Assembly (NCBI RefSeq): GCF_001306145.1
Contig: NZ_LGKO01000005.1
Location: 186,001 to 250,000, forward strand
DNA length: 64,000 nt
Source: Thermanaerothrix daxensis
Lineage (GTDB): Bacteria; Chloroflexota; Anaerolineae; Anaerolineales; Anaerolineaceae
Direction: 5' to 3'
A model generated the notes under the pieces. It saw only the letters and a program-made list of their open reading frames with translations. It had not been told where the DNA came from and ran no database searches. This document shows positions 63,006-64,000 of this stretch, in pieces (the first letter of the stretch is position 1; every line of letters begins with the position of its first letter). The position numbers and the translations under genes are program-made.

Positions 63006-63014
63006 TGGTATAAT
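63006..63014 (+). promoter_or_regulatory. Extended -10 promoter of the glycyl-tRNA synthetase gene
   Basis: TGGTATAAT is an extended -10 with perfect TATAAT, 43 nt before the ATG. The leader is too short for a T-box. Confidence 0.6.
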
Positions 63015-63057
63015 CAAAAGGCTAACGGACTTATCTGATCAGGAGTTTGGTCAACCT

Positions 63058-64000
63058 ATGAGAGACCCATTGGATTTTCAATCCATTATCATGAAGTTAC
63101 AACAGTTTTGGGCCGAGCAAGGGTGCTTGATCTGGCAGCCCTATTACACCCAGGTGGGTGCCGGGACGATGAACCCGGCTACCTTCTTGCGTGTTTTGGG
63201 GCCGGAACCCTGGAATGTGGCTTACGTGGAGCCCTCGATTCGCCCGGACGATGGTCGCTACGGCGAAAATCCTAATCGTCTGCAACAGCACTATCAATTT
63301 CAGGTCATTCTCAAGCCCGATCCAGGTAACCCGCAGGAGATTTACCTGCGCTCGCTGGAAGCCCTGGGCATTGACCCGCGCGAGCACGACATTCGCTTTG
63401 TTGAAGATAACTGGGAATCGCCCGCACTGGGGGCCTGGGGGCTAGGCTGGGAGGTCTGGCTGGATGGATTGGAGATCACCCAATTCACCTATTTCCAGCA
63501 GGCAGGCGGGATGGTGCTGGAACCGGTCTCCGTGGAGATAACCTACGGGCTGGAACGCATTGCCATGGCCCTGCAGCGTGTCAGCAACTTTCGGGATATC
63601 CGTTGGAACGCCGAACGCACCTATGGGGATGTCAACCTGCAGGGGGAACGCGAGCACAGCACGTACTATTTTGAGGTCGCCGATGTAGAGCGACTGCGCC
63701 AGATGTTTGCCCTCTTTGAGGCTGAGGCCGAGGCGGCGCTGGCGCGCGGATTGGTCTTGCCGGCACACGATTATGTTTTGAAGTGCTCACACACCTTCAA
63801 TGTGTTGGACACGCGTGGCGCAGTGGGAGTAACTGAGCGTCAGGTGCTTTTCGCACGCATGCGGGATATGGCACGGCGCGTGGCCGAAGCCTATGTGGCT
63901 CAGCGCCAGGCGCTGGGCTTCCCCTGGCTCAAACCCACAGCCCAGGTGAGCGAGGCCCCAGCCGTGAGGGAAGCGCCCCGTTCCATCCCAGAGCAGGAGA
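63058..64000 (+). CDS. glyQ: Glycyl-tRNA synthetase alpha chain, probably alpha-beta fusion (partial)
   Basis: The frame runs off the right edge after about 314 codons. It matches the alpha chain of the heterotetrameric-type enzyme: [27 protein letters not shown] in short parts ([16 protein letters not shown]), [26 protein letters not shown]-type [11 protein letters not shown], and [15 protein letters not shown] lone alpha chain should end near residue 300, but here a Glu/Pro/Ala-rich linker ([12 protein letters not shown]) follows with no stop, which suggests a fused GlyQS. AGGAG lies upstream. Confidence 0.9.
   Translation, partial: MRDPLDFQSIIMKLQQFWAEQGCLIWQPYYTQVGAGTMNPATFLRVLGPEPWNVAYVEPSIRPDDGRYGENPNRLQQHYQFQVILKPDPGNPQEIYLRSLEALGIDPREHDIRFVEDNWESPALGAWGLGWEVWLDGLEITQFTYFQQAGGMVLEPVSVEITYGLERIAMALQRVSNFRDIRWNAERTYGDVNLQGEREHSTYYFEVADVERLRQMFALFEAEAEAALARGLVLPAHDYVLKCSHTFNVLDTRGAVGVTERQVLFARMRDMARRVAEAYVAQRQALGFPWLKPTAQVSEAPAVREAPRSIPEQE

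Noticed and set aside
63015-63057. T-box riboswitch before the glycyl-tRNA synthetase gene
   Set aside because: The leader from the extended -10 promoter is about 35 nt, too short for a T-box, and no T-box sequence is seen.

Overview
The window looks like a piece of a Chloroflexota genome, most likely class Anaerolineae. This is inferred from gene content and style, not from a database search. The signs are: about ten lipoproteins or anchored proteins with long Thr/Pro ('TPTPTP') stalks, a Gram-positive-type LexA box, pyruvate:ferredoxin oxidoreductase beside a DHOD-like protein, tandem M42 aminopeptidases, fasciclin repeats, and a full-length Nuo complex. No phage, insertion sequence, CRISPR array or rRNA was seen.

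Layout. 1-11321 (+): the distal part of a complex I operon, nuoE (partial) to nuoN, followed by tRNA-Arg(UCG). 11529-16477: an alpha/beta hydrolase (-), then a zinc-uptake locus: a Fur/Zur-family regulator, znuA, znuC, znuB and a TauE/SafE exporter, with two Fur/Zur-type operators. 16494-17402 (-): a mutarotase-like protein. 17713-23693 (+): a five-gene peptide ABC transporter whose binding protein is circularly permuted. 23674-26742: a WD40 lipoprotein and a GT2 glycosyltransferase (-), then a lipoprotein (+). 26967-29922 (+): greA, lysS, lexA. 29894-35207 (-): an operon with a Pro/Thr-stalk anchor, three tandem M42 peptidases, a family 1 solute-binding lipoprotein and a small membrane protein. 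35384: a SixA-like phosphatase. 35883-40830 (-): murJ, GNAT, SagB-like oxidoreductase, GH5 hydrolase. 40909-45111 (+): rhomboid, membrane Clp-fold protease and three membrane coiled-coil proteins. 45209-48524 (-): CbpA/DnaJ-like, HtrA-like lipoprotein and an eRF1-like protein. 48685-52304 (+): a degenerate REC-GAF-kinase-like protein overlapping a complete hybrid sensor kinase. 52767-60437 (+): LysM lipoprotein, NUDIX hydrolase, PFOR, DHOD-like protein, three-domain fasciclin lipoprotein. 60605-62708 (-): infA, rpsU with a terminator in its leader, and glutamate dehydrogenase with its own terminator. 63058 to the end (+): glycyl-tRNA synthetase alpha region, still open at the window edge.

Together the genes suggest a heterotroph living on peptides and sugars. 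Peptides would enter by the Dpp-like transporter and be cut by the M42 peptidases. Amino acids and pyruvate would be oxidised by glutamate dehydrogenase and PFOR, and complex I would handle the electrons. The most unusual items are the permuted binding protein, the rpsU-infA leader, the protease/coiled-coil operon, and three promoters that seem to make leaderless mRNAs.
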